Source: UMGS1387 sp045541355 | GTDB lineage: Bacteria; Bacillota; Clostridia; Oscillospirales; CAG-382 | Assembly (NCBI GenBank): GCA_045541355.1 | Contig: JAZQIW010000071.1 | Location: 41,205-105,204 of the forward strand | Direction of reading: 5' to 3' | DNA length: 64,000 nt | Shown: one piece after another, positions 17,013 to 24,777 of the stretch | Position numbering within the stretch: the stretch's first letter is position 1 | Layout: each line of letters starts with the position of its first letter | Notes under the pieces: model-generated | Database searches by the model: none | Told to the model about the DNA's origin: nothing | What the model saw: only the letters and a program-made list of their open reading frames with translations | Position numbers and translations under genes: made by a program

Positions 17013-17774
17013 CTACTGTCTTTTTCCGGCCCTGTATTGCTTTGCAGAAATACCGGTTGCCTTTTTAAAGGCATGGGAAAAGTAGCATAAATCATCAAAA
17101 CCGCATCTTTCAGCTATTTTGTTGATTGGCTCGCCGGAGGTTATGATTAATCTTTTTGCAAGGTCAATGCGCTGCTTTTTTACAAAATTCATTATGGTGT
17201 AGCCCGTTTGCTTTTTGAAAACAGAGCATATGTATTGGGGTGCAAGGTGAACGTGGGAGGCAATTGACTCAAGAGAAAGCTTTGACTGAAGGTTGTCAAG
17301 TATGAATTGCTTTATCGCCTTTACATGTGGGTTTTCAATATCTGTTACAGACTCGCAAAGCCCGCAGTAAATGTAGAAAAATGCACAAAGGCATTTTTCT
17401 CTCTTCTTTGATGATATACTTGAAAAATCCTTTTTAACGCTCTCAAGCAGATATATTATGTCGGGATTTACACATTTGGGAATGTAACCCTCTATTTCAC
17501 ACTCTGCTTTTTTTGAAAAGGTTATGTTGAAGGAGGCATATCGGCAGGGCTTGTCGGAATAAAGTCTTTTGCGAGTGCTGCCCTTTGGGAACAGAATTGC
17601 ATCTCCGCTAAAAAGCCTGATGTAATTCCCGTTGTAAAAATAATGCATTTCTCCCTCAATGCATATTGTTAAGTCGAGATACGGAAGAACCGTTTCCTCA
17701 AGTGCATCAACCGAGCTTTTTGTTTCAAAATTGTAAATCAATATTTGTGCATCGCTTCTTGTAAAACCTCTCAT
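17013..17774 (-). CDS. AraC family transcriptional regulator
   Basis: 253 residues. Residues ~25-110 look like a cupin-type effector domain (GEMHYFYNG, GDAILFPKG), and ~150-250 hold two helix-turn-helix motifs of the AraC type (SLESIASHVHLAPQYICSVF; INKIAERCGF...YFSHAFKKATG). It is divergently transcribed from the isomerase/oxidoreductase operon starting at 17988 and is the obvious candidate to control it in response to a sugar. AGGTGATG lies before the ATG. Confidence 0.9.
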   Translation of the reverse strand: MRGFTRSDAQILIYNFETKSSVDALEETVLPYLDLTICIEGEMHYFYNGNYIRLFSGDAILFPKGSTRKRLYSDKPCRYASFNITFSKKAECEIEGYIPKCVNPDIIYLLESVKKDFSSISSKKREKCLCAFFYIYCGLCESVTDIENPHVKAIKQFILDNLQSKLSLESIASHVHLAPQYICSVFKKQTGYTIMNFVKKQRIDLAKRLIITSGEPINKIAERCGFDDLCYFSHAFKKATGISAKQYRAGKRQ

Positions 17775-17791
17775 ATGTCATCACCTTTTTT

Positions 17792-17820
17792 ATTGTACTA
17801 TAATTGTTATAAAAAAGCAA
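17792..17820 (-). promoter_or_regulatory. Promoter of the AraC gene
   Basis: On the minus strand TTGCTT (17820-17815), 17-base spacer, TACAAT (17797-17792). Confidence 0.55.
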
Positions 17821-17915
17821 TTGATTTTGATGTAAAATCCGAAATATCTTGAAATCACGTGTTGTTAAATCTTAAAATAAGACAATAAATGCATAAAACA
17901 AATTAATATTAAACA

Positions 17916-17944
17916 TTCAAAGCAGCCGACTTGTTTGATATAAT
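17916..17944 (+). promoter_or_regulatory. Promoter of the isomerase/oxidoreductase operon
   Basis: TTCAAA (17916-17921), 17-base spacer, TATAAT (17939-17944). The weak -35 box is consistent with activator dependence, fitting the divergent AraC gene (inference). Confidence 0.5.
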
Positions 17945-17987
17945 TTAATAAAAGAAAAAGTAATAAGCTTTGATTGGAGTTGATAGA

Positions 17988-18770
17988 GTGATTAAGTACG
18001 GAGTTGCGGATTACGGACTGCTTGTCTGGTATGGAAATTACTATGATTACGATGAAAGAATTGATATGGTGAGAGGTCTTGGCTTTGACGGTCTTGAAAG
18101 GCTTTATACCGTAACGGCTGAGGAGGCATTGACAAAGGCGGCACGCTTAAAGAAGCTTGGAATGTCATTTGCCACCGTTCATGCACAGGATGTGGAACGC
18201 TCAATTAAATGGACAGCTGCCATGGGAGGACAGTATGTGTGGCTCAATGTCATGGGAGGAAACTGCGGAAGAGGTAGAGATTATTTCGGACAGAGCTTTA
18301 ATGACTATATCAGGCAGATTAATGAAATGACAAGAGTTTGTAAAAGCTATGGTATTGATGCAGTTCTTCATAACCATATGGGAGCTCCTGCGGAAAGTCA
18401 GGCTGAGGTTGAGGAAATTCTCGAAAGATGCCCTGATGTAAAGCTTTTGTTTGATGTTGGACATATGGCTGTTGCGGGCGGTGATGTCAGATATATGGTT
18501 GAAAAATACTATGACAGAATTGCCGCATATCACTTTAAGGGCTGGAAAATCAGCGAAACTCCTGACCATAAGGATTGGGATAGAAGAGGACACTTTTGCG
18601 GACTTGTGCAGGGTGACTTTAATGTGGATAATGAGTATGTGTTCAAGTATGCAGTTAAAAAAGGCTTTGACGGTTGGATGTTTATTGAACATGATACACA
18701 CCTTCAGGATCCCAAAATTGACCTTAAGGAAAGCCTTGATGTTATGAAGAAGTGGAGAGAAGAAGCATGA
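17988..18770 (+). CDS. Sugar phosphate isomerase/epimerase (xylose isomerase-like TIM barrel)
   Basis: 260 residues from GTG 17988, selected because TTGGAG (17974-17979) is 8 bases upstream. The AP-endonuclease-2/xylose-isomerase fold is shown by the metal-site blocks VLHNHMGAPAES (~124-135), LLFDVGHMAVAGGD (~156-169), YHFKGWK (~187-193) and FIEHDTHLQDP near the C terminus. Such proteins isomerise or epimerise keto-sugars or inositols. Its stop overlaps the start of the next gene (ATGA), so translation is coupled to the oxidoreductase, a common pairing in oxidised-sugar and inositol-like pathways. Confidence 0.85.
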   Translation: MIKYGVADYGLLVWYGNYYDYDERIDMVRGLGFDGLERLYTVTAEEALTKAARLKKLGMSFATVHAQDVERSIKWTAAMGGQYVWLNVMGGNCGRGRDYFGQSFNDYIRQINEMTRVCKSYGIDAVLHNHMGAPAESQAEVEEILERCPDVKLLFDVGHMAVAGGDVRYMVEKYYDRIAAYHFKGWKISETPDHKDWDRRGHFCGLVQGDFNVDNEYVFKYAVKKGFDGWMFIEHDTHLQDPKIDLKESLDVMKKWREEA

Positions 18771-19795
18771 AAAAGATAAGACTTGGTATGGTGGGTCTTG
18801 GCAGAGCAGGCTATTCAATGCACCTTCCCGAGCTTCGCGGCAAGGAGGAAATGTTTGAAATATATGCCGTTTGTGATGTTGAAGCCGACAGACGTGAAAA
18901 CATGAGAAAACTCTATGGCTGTAAGACATACGAAAGGGTAGAGGACCTTGTTGAAGATCCTCTCGTTGATGTTGTTGATATCGCAACACGTTCATGTGAC
19001 CACTTCAAACACGCAAAGACAGCACTTGATGCAGGAAAGCTTGTTTTCCTTGAAAAGCCCATGTGTACAACCTATGAGGATGCAAAGACGCTCATGGAAA
19101 TAGCCGAAAAGTATGGCGAAAGACGTGTGTTTGTGCGCCATAACAGACGCTTTGAGGCAAAGTTTATGCAGCTTAATAAGCTTATAGATTCCGGAATACT
19201 CGGTGATGTGTATTATATAAAGCGCTCAGAATCAGGCTATGACAGACGCTGTGACTGGCAGACACTTATGCAGTACGGCGGAGGCCAGCTTCTTAACTGG
19301 GGACCTCACCTTGTTGATCAGGCACTTCAGCTGTGCGGCGGAGACTATAAGAGAATGATGTCGGTTACGCGTCAGATTGCAGCCGCAGGTGATTGTGAGG
19401 ACTACGTAAGTGCGACCTTTGAGGGCATTAACTCCCGTCAGGTTGTAATTGAAATAAGCGGCGGCACTGCTCTTGCAGTACCTCAATATGTTGTTTACGG
19501 CACTCGCGGAACGCTCTATGATAACGGCGAGACCTTTACACTTAATGTTCTTCCCGAGGACTATGTTTTCCCGCCCGTAAAATCCAACCCCCATACACCC
19601 GAAGGCGCACAGTTCCACCCCAATCCAACCCCCCCGTTTGAAAAACGTGAGATTAAGTGGGATACCAATAGCCTTGACCATACATGGACATACCTGTATG
19701 ATGCCGTTGTAAACGGAAAGGATTATCCCATTAAGACCGCACAAGCTCTTAAGGTTATGGAAACGCTTATTGAAATCAAGAATCAGAATAAGTAA
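18767..19795 (+). CDS. Gfo/Idh/MocA family oxidoreductase
   Basis: 342 residues from ATG 18767, which overlaps the upstream stop as ATGA. The Rossmann motif is GMVGLGRAGYSMH (~8-20), the conserved EKPMCT (~97-102) carries the catalytic-region Lys, and GPHLVDQALQL (~180-190) is the conserved His/Asp region. It presumably oxidises a sugar or cyclitol hydroxyl with NAD(P) and works in sequence with the isomerase encoded just upstream. Confidence 0.9.
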   Translation: MKKIRLGMVGLGRAGYSMHLPELRGKEEMFEIYAVCDVEADRRENMRKLYGCKTYERVEDLVEDPLVDVVDIATRSCDHFKHAKTALDAGKLVFLEKPMCTTYEDAKTLMEIAEKYGERRVFVRHNRRFEAKFMQLNKLIDSGILGDVYYIKRSESGYDRRCDWQTLMQYGGGQLLNWGPHLVDQALQLCGGDYKRMMSVTRQIAAAGDCEDYVSATFEGINSRQVVIEISGGTALAVPQYVVYGTRGTLYDNGETFTLNVLPEDYVFPPVKSNPHTPEGAQFHPNPTPPFEKREIKWDTNSLDHTWTYLYDAVVNGKDYPIKTAQALKVMETLIEIKNQNK

Positions 19796-19811
19796 TTGAT
19801 GTGTTTAATAT

Positions 19812-19845
19812 ATCCCTGCCGCACTTGTCTGAGGCAGGGATTTTG
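19812..19845 (+). terminator. Rho-independent terminator
   Basis: ATCCCTGCC (19812-19820) pairs with GGCAGGGAT (19833-19841), then TTTT. Confidence 0.75.
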
Positions 19846-19878
19846 CTGCTAAAAAAGAATGTTTTCTTTGAGATTTCA

Positions 19879-19907
19879 TTGACAAAAACCGCCACCGGTG
19901 GTAAAAT
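19879..19907 (+). promoter_or_regulatory. Promoter with a palindrome in the spacer
   Basis: TTGACA (19879-19884), 17-base spacer, TAAAAT (19902-19907). A perfect 10-bp palindrome CCACCGGTGG fills 19892-19901, directly before the -10 box, where a bound repressor would block RNA polymerase. Confidence 0.65.
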
Positions 19908-19942
19908 GGATTGAAATATGTGCTAACGATGGAGGAAACTTT

Positions 19943-20731
19943 ATGAGACTTGGAAGAATATGCTTTGACCATTCTGCGGAAGGTTATAAAAAGGTAAAAG
20001 CAGCGGGACTTGATTTTGTTGAAATCTGCTGTAATTATGACCATGACGTAAAGGGTATTATAGAGATAAGAGATACAATTAAAGATGCCATAAATCAAAG
20101 CGGCGTTGATGTTTCCTGCCTTGGAAAGTGGAATCATGAGCTGTTGAAGGACGGCAAAATTAATTATGAGCAGCTTGACTCTTATAAAGCTCTTCTGGAT
20201 ACAGCTGTTTTTCTCGGAGCAAAAACCTTTGTTTGCGGCTGTAATTATGATGACAGCATCAGCCTTTATCGTAATTATACAAACGCAATTGAGGCACTCG
20301 GCGCACTTACTGAGCACGCAAAGGGTAAAAACATAAAGGTTGCCGTGCAGAACTGTGATTGGAATAACTTTATTGTAAGACCGGAGCAATGGAATATTGT
20401 GCTTGGCGAAAACCCTGACCTTTGGATTAAGTTTGACCCGTCACATGCCTATAACAGACATGATAATTACCTGGATGAGCTTGCTGATTGGTGTCATAGA
20501 ATTGCCCATATTCATATCAAGGGTACAACTCATGCAGGAACAAAAGGAGAAATAGACGATCCGCCGGCAGGAATGGATGATTTAAATTGGAGATCTGTTT
20601 TTGCTGTACTGTATTCAAGAGGGTATGACGGAGACCTTAGCCTTGAACCTCACTCCACAACATGGAGAGGCGAGCTTGGAGAAGCGGGCGTTGCCTTTTC
20701 AAGGGACTATATAAGAAAATATATGCTTTAA
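19943..20731 (+). CDS. Sugar phosphate isomerase/epimerase (TIM barrel)
   Basis: 262 residues from ATG 19943; GGAGG (19931-19935) is 7 bases upstream, so an upstream in-frame ATG at 19898 inside the promoter is rejected. Xylose-isomerase-like motifs are KVAVQNCDW (~131-139), WIKFDPSHAY (~159-168), IAHIHIKGTTHAG (~185-197) and LEPHS near the C terminus, matching the metal-binding strands of the family. Its substrate is unknown. It is monocistronic, with its own promoter and palindrome, and lies near another isomerase/oxidoreductase operon. Confidence 0.85.
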   Translation: MRLGRICFDHSAEGYKKVKAAGLDFVEICCNYDHDVKGIIEIRDTIKDAINQSGVDVSCLGKWNHELLKDGKINYEQLDSYKALLDTAVFLGAKTFVCGCNYDDSISLYRNYTNAIEALGALTEHAKGKNIKVAVQNCDWNNFIVRPEQWNIVLGENPDLWIKFDPSHAYNRHDNYLDELADWCHRIAHIHIKGTTHAGTKGEIDDPPAGMDDLNWRSVFAVLYSRGYDGDLSLEPHSTTWRGELGEAGVAFSRDYIRKYML

Positions 20732-20734
20732 AAA

Positions 20735-20757
20735 AATGCGGTCGAAAGACCGCATTT
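20735..20757. terminator. Bidirectional terminator
   Basis: AATGCGGTC (20735-20743) pairs with GACCGCATT over a GAAA loop, with a T or A run on each side. Its edge overlaps the stop codon of the convergent AraC gene. Confidence 0.85.
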
Positions 20758-21784
20758 AGCTTTGTGTGGGGGAGTTTTTCTTTATCTTTTTCTTTTTAAG
20801 ACTGACTCTCATAAAGCTTTCTCTGTACTCAATGGGAGTCATGCCGCGGTATTTTTTGAACATCCTTGTGAAATGCTCGGCGCTGTCCAGCCCTAAAAGA
20901 TATGCAATGTTTTTGACGGGAATATGGGTGTTGAGCAAAAAATGACGTGCTCTTTGCATTCGGATTTGCTTGATAATGTCGGTGAAGCTGACACCGGTTT
21001 TGGCTTTGATTATTCTGTGAAGCTGACTTTTTGAGTATCCGAAACGAAGGGCAGTATCCTCAAGTGTGATTTTGTCAAAGTTGTCATTTATGTACCTGAC
21101 TATATCGTCGGGCGAATGGTCGTCTGCGTGCCTGCTTTTTCCTTGCTTGCGGCTGTACTCATGACGAGTAAATCGGGTCAGATACAGGAGAAACTCGGAA
21201 ATGCGGTTTTCAAAGTAGAGGTTTTCAAATAAATCAACGTGCCGATTGAGCTTTATGTTCAGCTCAACAAGTGTCTGTGTAAGCTCATGAATGTCGATTG
21301 AAGAATTGTCTGAAGTACTGATAACGGTGTATATGTCGTTTTTAATCAGACTCGTCAGGTAGTTTCCGGGATCGTATGCCTCAAAGCCCTTTGCAATGCT
21401 GCTGAGCCAATCTTTTTTTAAGATAAAATTATAGCTTAAAGAGTCATTTGGGCAAATATAAGCATGACCGATTTTGGGAGACATGATAAGTAGGTCACCC
21501 TCATGAAGCACGGTCTTTTTTCCGTCAATATATTCATATAACTCACCCTTTTTTACGTAGTTTATTTCATAAAAGTCGTGATTGTGGTATACTGTATTGT
21601 CATCGACACGCATTTGTGTAATAATGGCGTTTCTCAAAGGGTTGGAGTCGCGTTCGGCAAAATAATAGGTGATTGGAGAGGGTGGAATGTTTGCTTTCTC
21701 AACAATCTTTTCAAGCTGTACAAGGAGTTCGTTTTCTTTTACTATAACAGGCTCCTGAGTTGTTTTCTTTGTGTTTACAGACAT
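20756..21784 (-). CDS. AraC family transcriptional regulator with cupin domain
   Basis: 342 residues. An N-terminal cupin-like sensor (~55-140; YHNHDFYEINYVKKGE, LHEGDLLIMSPKIGH) is followed by a helical linker and a C-terminal double helix-turn-helix (~230-330; ITLEDTALRFGYSKSQLHRI, HFTRMFKKYRGMTPIEYR). The ATG at 21784 has GAGGTG 11 bases upstream. It is divergent from a second AraC gene; the two promoters share a short region with direct repeats, suggesting cross-control. The target may be the isomerase gene downstream (inference). Confidence 0.9.
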   Translation of the reverse strand: MSVNTKKTTQEPVIVKENELLVQLEKIVEKANIPPSPITYYFAERDSNPLRNAIITQMRVDDNTVYHNHDFYEINYVKKGELYEYIDGKKTVLHEGDLLIMSPKIGHAYICPNDSLSYNFILKKDWLSSIAKGFEAYDPGNYLTSLIKNDIYTVISTSDNSSIDIHELTQTLVELNIKLNRHVDLFENLYFENRISEFLLYLTRFTRHEYSRKQGKSRHADDHSPDDIVRYINDNFDKITLEDTALRFGYSKSQLHRIIKAKTGVSFTDIIKQIRMQRARHFLLNTHIPVKNIAYLLGLDSAEHFTRMFKKYRGMTPIEYRESFMRVSLKKKKIKKNSPTQS

Positions 21785-21813
21785 CCCGGCACTTCACCTC
21801 ACATTCTTTGTTA

Positions 21814-21842
21814 ATTATACATCAAATGACAAAAAAAGTCAA
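21814..21842 (-). promoter_or_regulatory. Promoter of the AraC gene at 20756
   Basis: On the minus strand TTGACT (21842-21837), 17-base spacer, TATAAT (21819-21814). The -35 box overlaps one copy of a direct repeat. Confidence 0.7.
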
Positions 21843-21872
21843 GAAAAAAATTTTTTATGCAAAAAAAAGTCA
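21830..21872. repeat. Direct repeats between divergent AraC genes
   Basis: CAAAAAAAGTCA (21830-21841) recurs as CAAAAAAAAGTCA (21860-21872). The GTCA cores are 31 bases apart, about three helical turns, so one protein could contact both on the same DNA face. The A tracts make chance resemblance possible. Confidence 0.35.
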
Positions 21873-21901
21873 TTGAATGAGTAACGCGTATGTGATATTC
21901 T
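21873..21901 (+). promoter_or_regulatory. Promoter of the AraC gene at 21949
   Basis: TTGAAT (21873-21878), 17-base spacer, TATTCT (21896-21901). Confidence 0.45.
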
Positions 21902-21948
21902 AATAATAGAAATTATAAGGGCTATTGTTAGAGTAAGGATGTGAAAAA

Positions 21949-22782
21949 ATGATTTGCCTGTTATCTCCAATGAAGCTTGAAGAATGTAGCCTGTATTGTT
22001 TTGGCGTTGGAAAGGCTTCCTGCAAATATGAAACAAAGGAACGCTTTTACGAGCTGTATTTAATAACAGCAGGGGAAGGGCAGATGGTTTCTTCCGACAA
22101 TACGGTTCCCGTCAAAAAAGGCGATATTTATATCTCCTTTCCTTTTGAAAAACAAAAGCTTGTGTCAAATGATGGCTGTGAGATTGAATATGATTATTTG
22201 AACTTCAGCGTTCATTCCAAACGGTTTGCATCTGAGTTTAACAGATTCAGCGTGGATTATTCATCAACCGTTTCGCACGTTCTTAACAGTGAAGAGCTAA
22301 GTAAAACAATCAGAAGTATATCTAAAGAACTTGAATTGTCGACGGAGGGATATTCGTACGAGCTTGTTTCGCTGTTTTGCAGCCAGATGCTTGTTTATAT
22401 AATGAGAATATTCGGCGAGAGAAGCGCCGATGATTATAATCATTGCAGAAATGATTTTGGTCTTTGCGGTATGGTTATGAACTATATTGACCAGAATGTT
22501 GGCACAATGAAGAGCCTGAAGAATATGGCGTCGGATATCGGATATAATTACAGTTATCTTTCATACGTATTCAGAAAAACAACCGGAACAACGCTTAACA
22601 GCTATTATAAGTCGAGAAGGATGGACGCGGCAAGAACGCTTTTGGATGAAGGCGGTCTTTCCGTATCAAAGGTTGCAGAGCTTATGAATTACTCGACGGT
22701 ATATGCGTTCAGTAAAGCCTTTAAAGAATACTTCGGTATTTCACCCAGTAAGTATCTCGGTAAGGGTTCTTCAAAAGAATAG
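21949..22782 (+). CDS. AraC family transcriptional regulator
   Basis: 277 residues. Residues ~25-100 are a cupin-like sensor (YLITAGEGQMV, VKKGDIYISFPFE) and ~175-275 the AraC DNA-binding domain (MKSLKNMASDIGYNYSYLSY, VSKVAELMNYSTVYAFSKAF, FGISPSKYLG). AAGGATGTG precedes the ATG. Divergent from another AraC gene and separated from the downstream metabolic group by a strong terminator, so it is transcribed alone. Confidence 0.9.
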   Translation: MICLLSPMKLEECSLYCFGVGKASCKYETKERFYELYLITAGEGQMVSSDNTVPVKKGDIYISFPFEKQKLVSNDGCEIEYDYLNFSVHSKRFASEFNRFSVDYSSTVSHVLNSEELSKTIRSISKELELSTEGYSYELVSLFCSQMLVYIMRIFGERSADDYNHCRNDFGLCGMVMNYIDQNVGTMKSLKNMASDIGYNYSYLSYVFRKTTGTTLNSYYKSRRMDAARTLLDEGGLSVSKVAELMNYSTVYAFSKAFKEYFGISPSKYLGKGSSKE

Positions 22783-22788
22783 AATTTT

Positions 22789-22815
22789 CACCCGACACAA
22801 GTCGGGTGTTTTTTT
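22789..22815 (+). terminator. Strong Rho-independent terminator
   Basis: CACCCGAC (22789-22796) pairs with GTCGGGTG (22801-22808), followed by seven T. Confidence 0.9.
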
Positions 22816-22948
22816 GGTTTTGGTATATTAAAATATAAACGATAATTTTTTCACAATCTGCCTAAAATTTACAAAATATACGTATTTACATACCTAAATT
22901 GTGGTAAAATAAATTGGTTATTGATAAAACAGTATAGGAGGTGCCCAT

Positions 22949-23326
22949 ATGGGAAAGACATACGGAAAGAAAACATGGCTGATTCCAGATTGTTTTCTCA
23001 ACTCTGTTTCAAAAAACGAAAGCATAAGCCACGAAGCAATCTGCGTGCTAAATACATCCGATAAGGATGCAACAATCAATCTTACACTGTTCTATGAGGA
23101 CAGAGATAAGATTGAGGGCGATTTTGTTTCCTTCTGCAAGGCAGGAAGAACACATCATATAAGACTTGATAGAATCGTCGGTAAGAGCGGGGAGAAGATT
23201 GCGCGTGATGTTCCCTATGCAATTCTTGTTGAATCCGATACAGATGTAGTCTGCCAATATTCAAGACTTGATACAAGTGAGGTCGAAATGGCACTTATGA
23301 CTACCATGGCATACCCTGTTGAATAA
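22949..23326 (+). CDS. Sensory rhodopsin transducer (ASRT) family protein
   Basis: 125 residues, the size of the Anabaena sensory rhodopsin transducer. Diagnostic blocks are WLIPDCF (~9-15), ISHEAICVLNTSDKDA (~26-41), LFYEDRDKI (~47-55), VESDTDVVCQYSRLDTSE (~93-110) and ALMTTMAYP (~114-122). In cyanobacteria this beta-sandwich protein signals from a rhodopsin; homologues in non-phototrophs have been proposed to bind small ligands such as sugars (known or proposed). No rhodopsin is present here. A strong AGGAGGTG site (22936-22943) precedes it. It leads a same-strand group with pduL, the IscU-like and the GGGtGRT genes. Confidence 0.85.
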   Translation: MGKTYGKKTWLIPDCFLNSVSKNESISHEAICVLNTSDKDATINLTLFYEDRDKIEGDFVSFCKAGRTHHIRLDRIVGKSGEKIARDVPYAILVESDTDVVCQYSRLDTSEVEMALMTTMAYPVE

Positions 23327-23366
23327 AGAATAATAAAAAAACATAAAATAAAGGAGCTGTCACAAA

Positions 23367-23939
23367 ATGGCACAGGTATTAATTGAAACATCAGCACGTC
23401 ACGTGCATCTCACAGCTGAACATATCGAAATTCTTTTCGGTAAGGGACATGAACTTACACATAAGAAGGATCTCAGTCAGCCCGGTCAGTTTGCGTGTGA
23501 AGAAAGAGTAACGGTTGTAGGTCCCAAGAAGGAGCTTGCAGGCGTTAGTATCCTTGGTCCCGCAAGACCTGCTTCTCAGGTTGAGCTTTCCCTCACAGAT
23601 GCAAGAAGCATCGGAGTTGCCGCACCCATAAGAGAGTCAGGCGATGTTGCAGGCTCAGGTGCATGTAAGCTTGTTGGTCCTTGCGGTGAGGTTGAACTTT
23701 CCGAAGGCGTAATCGCTGCAAAGCGTCATATACATACAACTCCCGACGTTGCTGCTGAATGGGGCGTTTCCGATAAGCAGGTTGTTTCCGTAAAGGTTGA
23801 ATCCGACGGCAGAAGCCTTGTGTTCGGCGATGTTGTAGTAAGAGTAAGCGAAAAGTTTGCACCTGCAATGCATATTGATACAGACGAATCAAACGCCGCT
23901 TCCTGCACACCCGGCATGATGGGAGAAATTATTAAATAA
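23367..23939 (+). CDS. pduL: Phosphate propanoyltransferase, PduL type
   Basis: 190 residues. PduL moves an acyl group from acyl-CoA to phosphate (propionyl- or acetyl-phosphate), the step before ATP formation by an acyl kinase. The two His-containing zinc sites are visible: SARHVHLT (~9-16) and AKRHIHTTP (~116-124). There is no N-terminal encapsulation peptide and no microcompartment shell gene in the window, so this is the free cytosolic form that replaces the ordinary Pta in some Clostridia. AAAGGAG lies before the ATG. Confidence 0.9.
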   Translation: MAQVLIETSARHVHLTAEHIEILFGKGHELTHKKDLSQPGQFACEERVTVVGPKKELAGVSILGPARPASQVELSLTDARSIGVAAPIRESGDVAGSGACKLVGPCGEVELSEGVIAAKRHIHTTPDVAAEWGVSDKQVVSVKVESDGRSLVFGDVVVRVSEKFAPAMHIDTDESNAASCTPGMMGEIIK

Positions 23940-23940
23940 A

Positions 23941-23982
23941 TGCAAAATGCAAAATGCAAAATGTAAAATGTAAGGTGCAAAG
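23941..23982 (+). repeat. Tandem 7-bp repeat
   Basis: Six head-to-tail units of TGCAAAA, the last three degenerate (TGTAAAA, TGTAAGG, TGCAAAG), right after the pduL stop. A slippage-prone spacer between pduL and the next gene. Confidence 0.8.
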
Positions 23983-24012
23983 TGATTTGGGAATTTTGTT
24001 CCGAAAAAAACG

Positions 24013-24034
24013 TTTTCAAGTAAATTGAAATAAA
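24013..24034. repeat. Copy 2 of a 22-bp shared motif
   Basis: Matches 5214-5235 at 21 of 22 bases, including the TTTCAA/TTGAAA inverted repeat. It lies 32 bases before the IscU-like gene; a partial third copy (TTTTCAAATAAA) follows at 24038. Confidence 0.4.
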
Positions 24035-24065
24035 GATTTTCAAATAAAGAAAGGATGTAGAACAC

Positions 24066-24758
24066 ATGAATTACACATCAGAAGTAAATGAAATGTGCTG
24101 TGTAGCCAAGGGTCCTCATCACGGTCCCGCGCCTATCCCCGAAGAAGGCAGATGGGTACAGGCTAAGGAAATTTCCGATATATCCGGTTTTACACACGGT
24201 ATCGGTTGGTGCGCACCTCAGCAGGGTGCATGTAAGCTCTCCCTCAACGTAAAGAACGGTATCATCGAAGAAGCACTCGTTGAAACAATCGGTTGCTCCG
24301 GTATGACACACTCTGCAGCTATGGCTGCTGAAATTCTTCAGGGTAAGACAATCCTTGAAGCACTTAATACAGACCTTGTTTGCGATGCTATCAATACAGC
24401 AATGCGCGAACTCTTCCTCCAGATTGTATACGGACGTTCACAGTCCGCATTCTCCGAAGACGGTCTTTCCGTAGGCGCAGGTCTTGAAGACCTTGGTAAG
24501 GGTCAGAGAAGCCAGGTTGGTACAATGTACGGCACAAAGGCTAAGGGCGTAAGATATCTTGAAATGGCTGAAGGCTATGTAACAAGAATGGCACTTGACG
24601 AAGACGATCAGGTTATCGGTTACGAATTCGTAGCACTCGGTAAGATGACAGACTTCATCAAGAAGGGCGATGACCCCAACACCGCATACGAAAAGTCCAA
24701 GGGCACATACGGCAGATTCGATGATGCTGCAAAGTACATCGATCCCAGAAAAGAATAA
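24066..24758 (+). CDS. IscU/NifU-like iron-sulfur cluster scaffold protein
   Basis: 230 residues. The region ~40-140 carries an IscU-type fold with the cluster-ligand cysteines in WCAPQQGACK (~43-52) and ETIGCSGMTHSA (~74-85). The C-terminal ~90 residues are an extension not found in classic IscU. Homologues are usually encoded next to a GGGtGRT protein, as here (19 bases apart), so the two probably act together in an iron-sulfur or related process. Codon use is strongly biased to AAG, GAA and CTT/CTC, as in highly expressed genes. Confidence 0.85.
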   Translation: MNYTSEVNEMCCVAKGPHHGPAPIPEEGRWVQAKEISDISGFTHGIGWCAPQQGACKLSLNVKNGIIEEALVETIGCSGMTHSAAMAAEILQGKTILEALNTDLVCDAINTAMRELFLQIVYGRSQSAFSEDGLSVGAGLEDLGKGQRSQVGTMYGTKAKGVRYLEMAEGYVTRMALDEDDQVIGYEFVALGKMTDFIKKGDDPNTAYEKSKGTYGRFDDAAKYIDPRKE

Positions 24759-24777
24759 TCGAGGGAGGTAAATAGAA

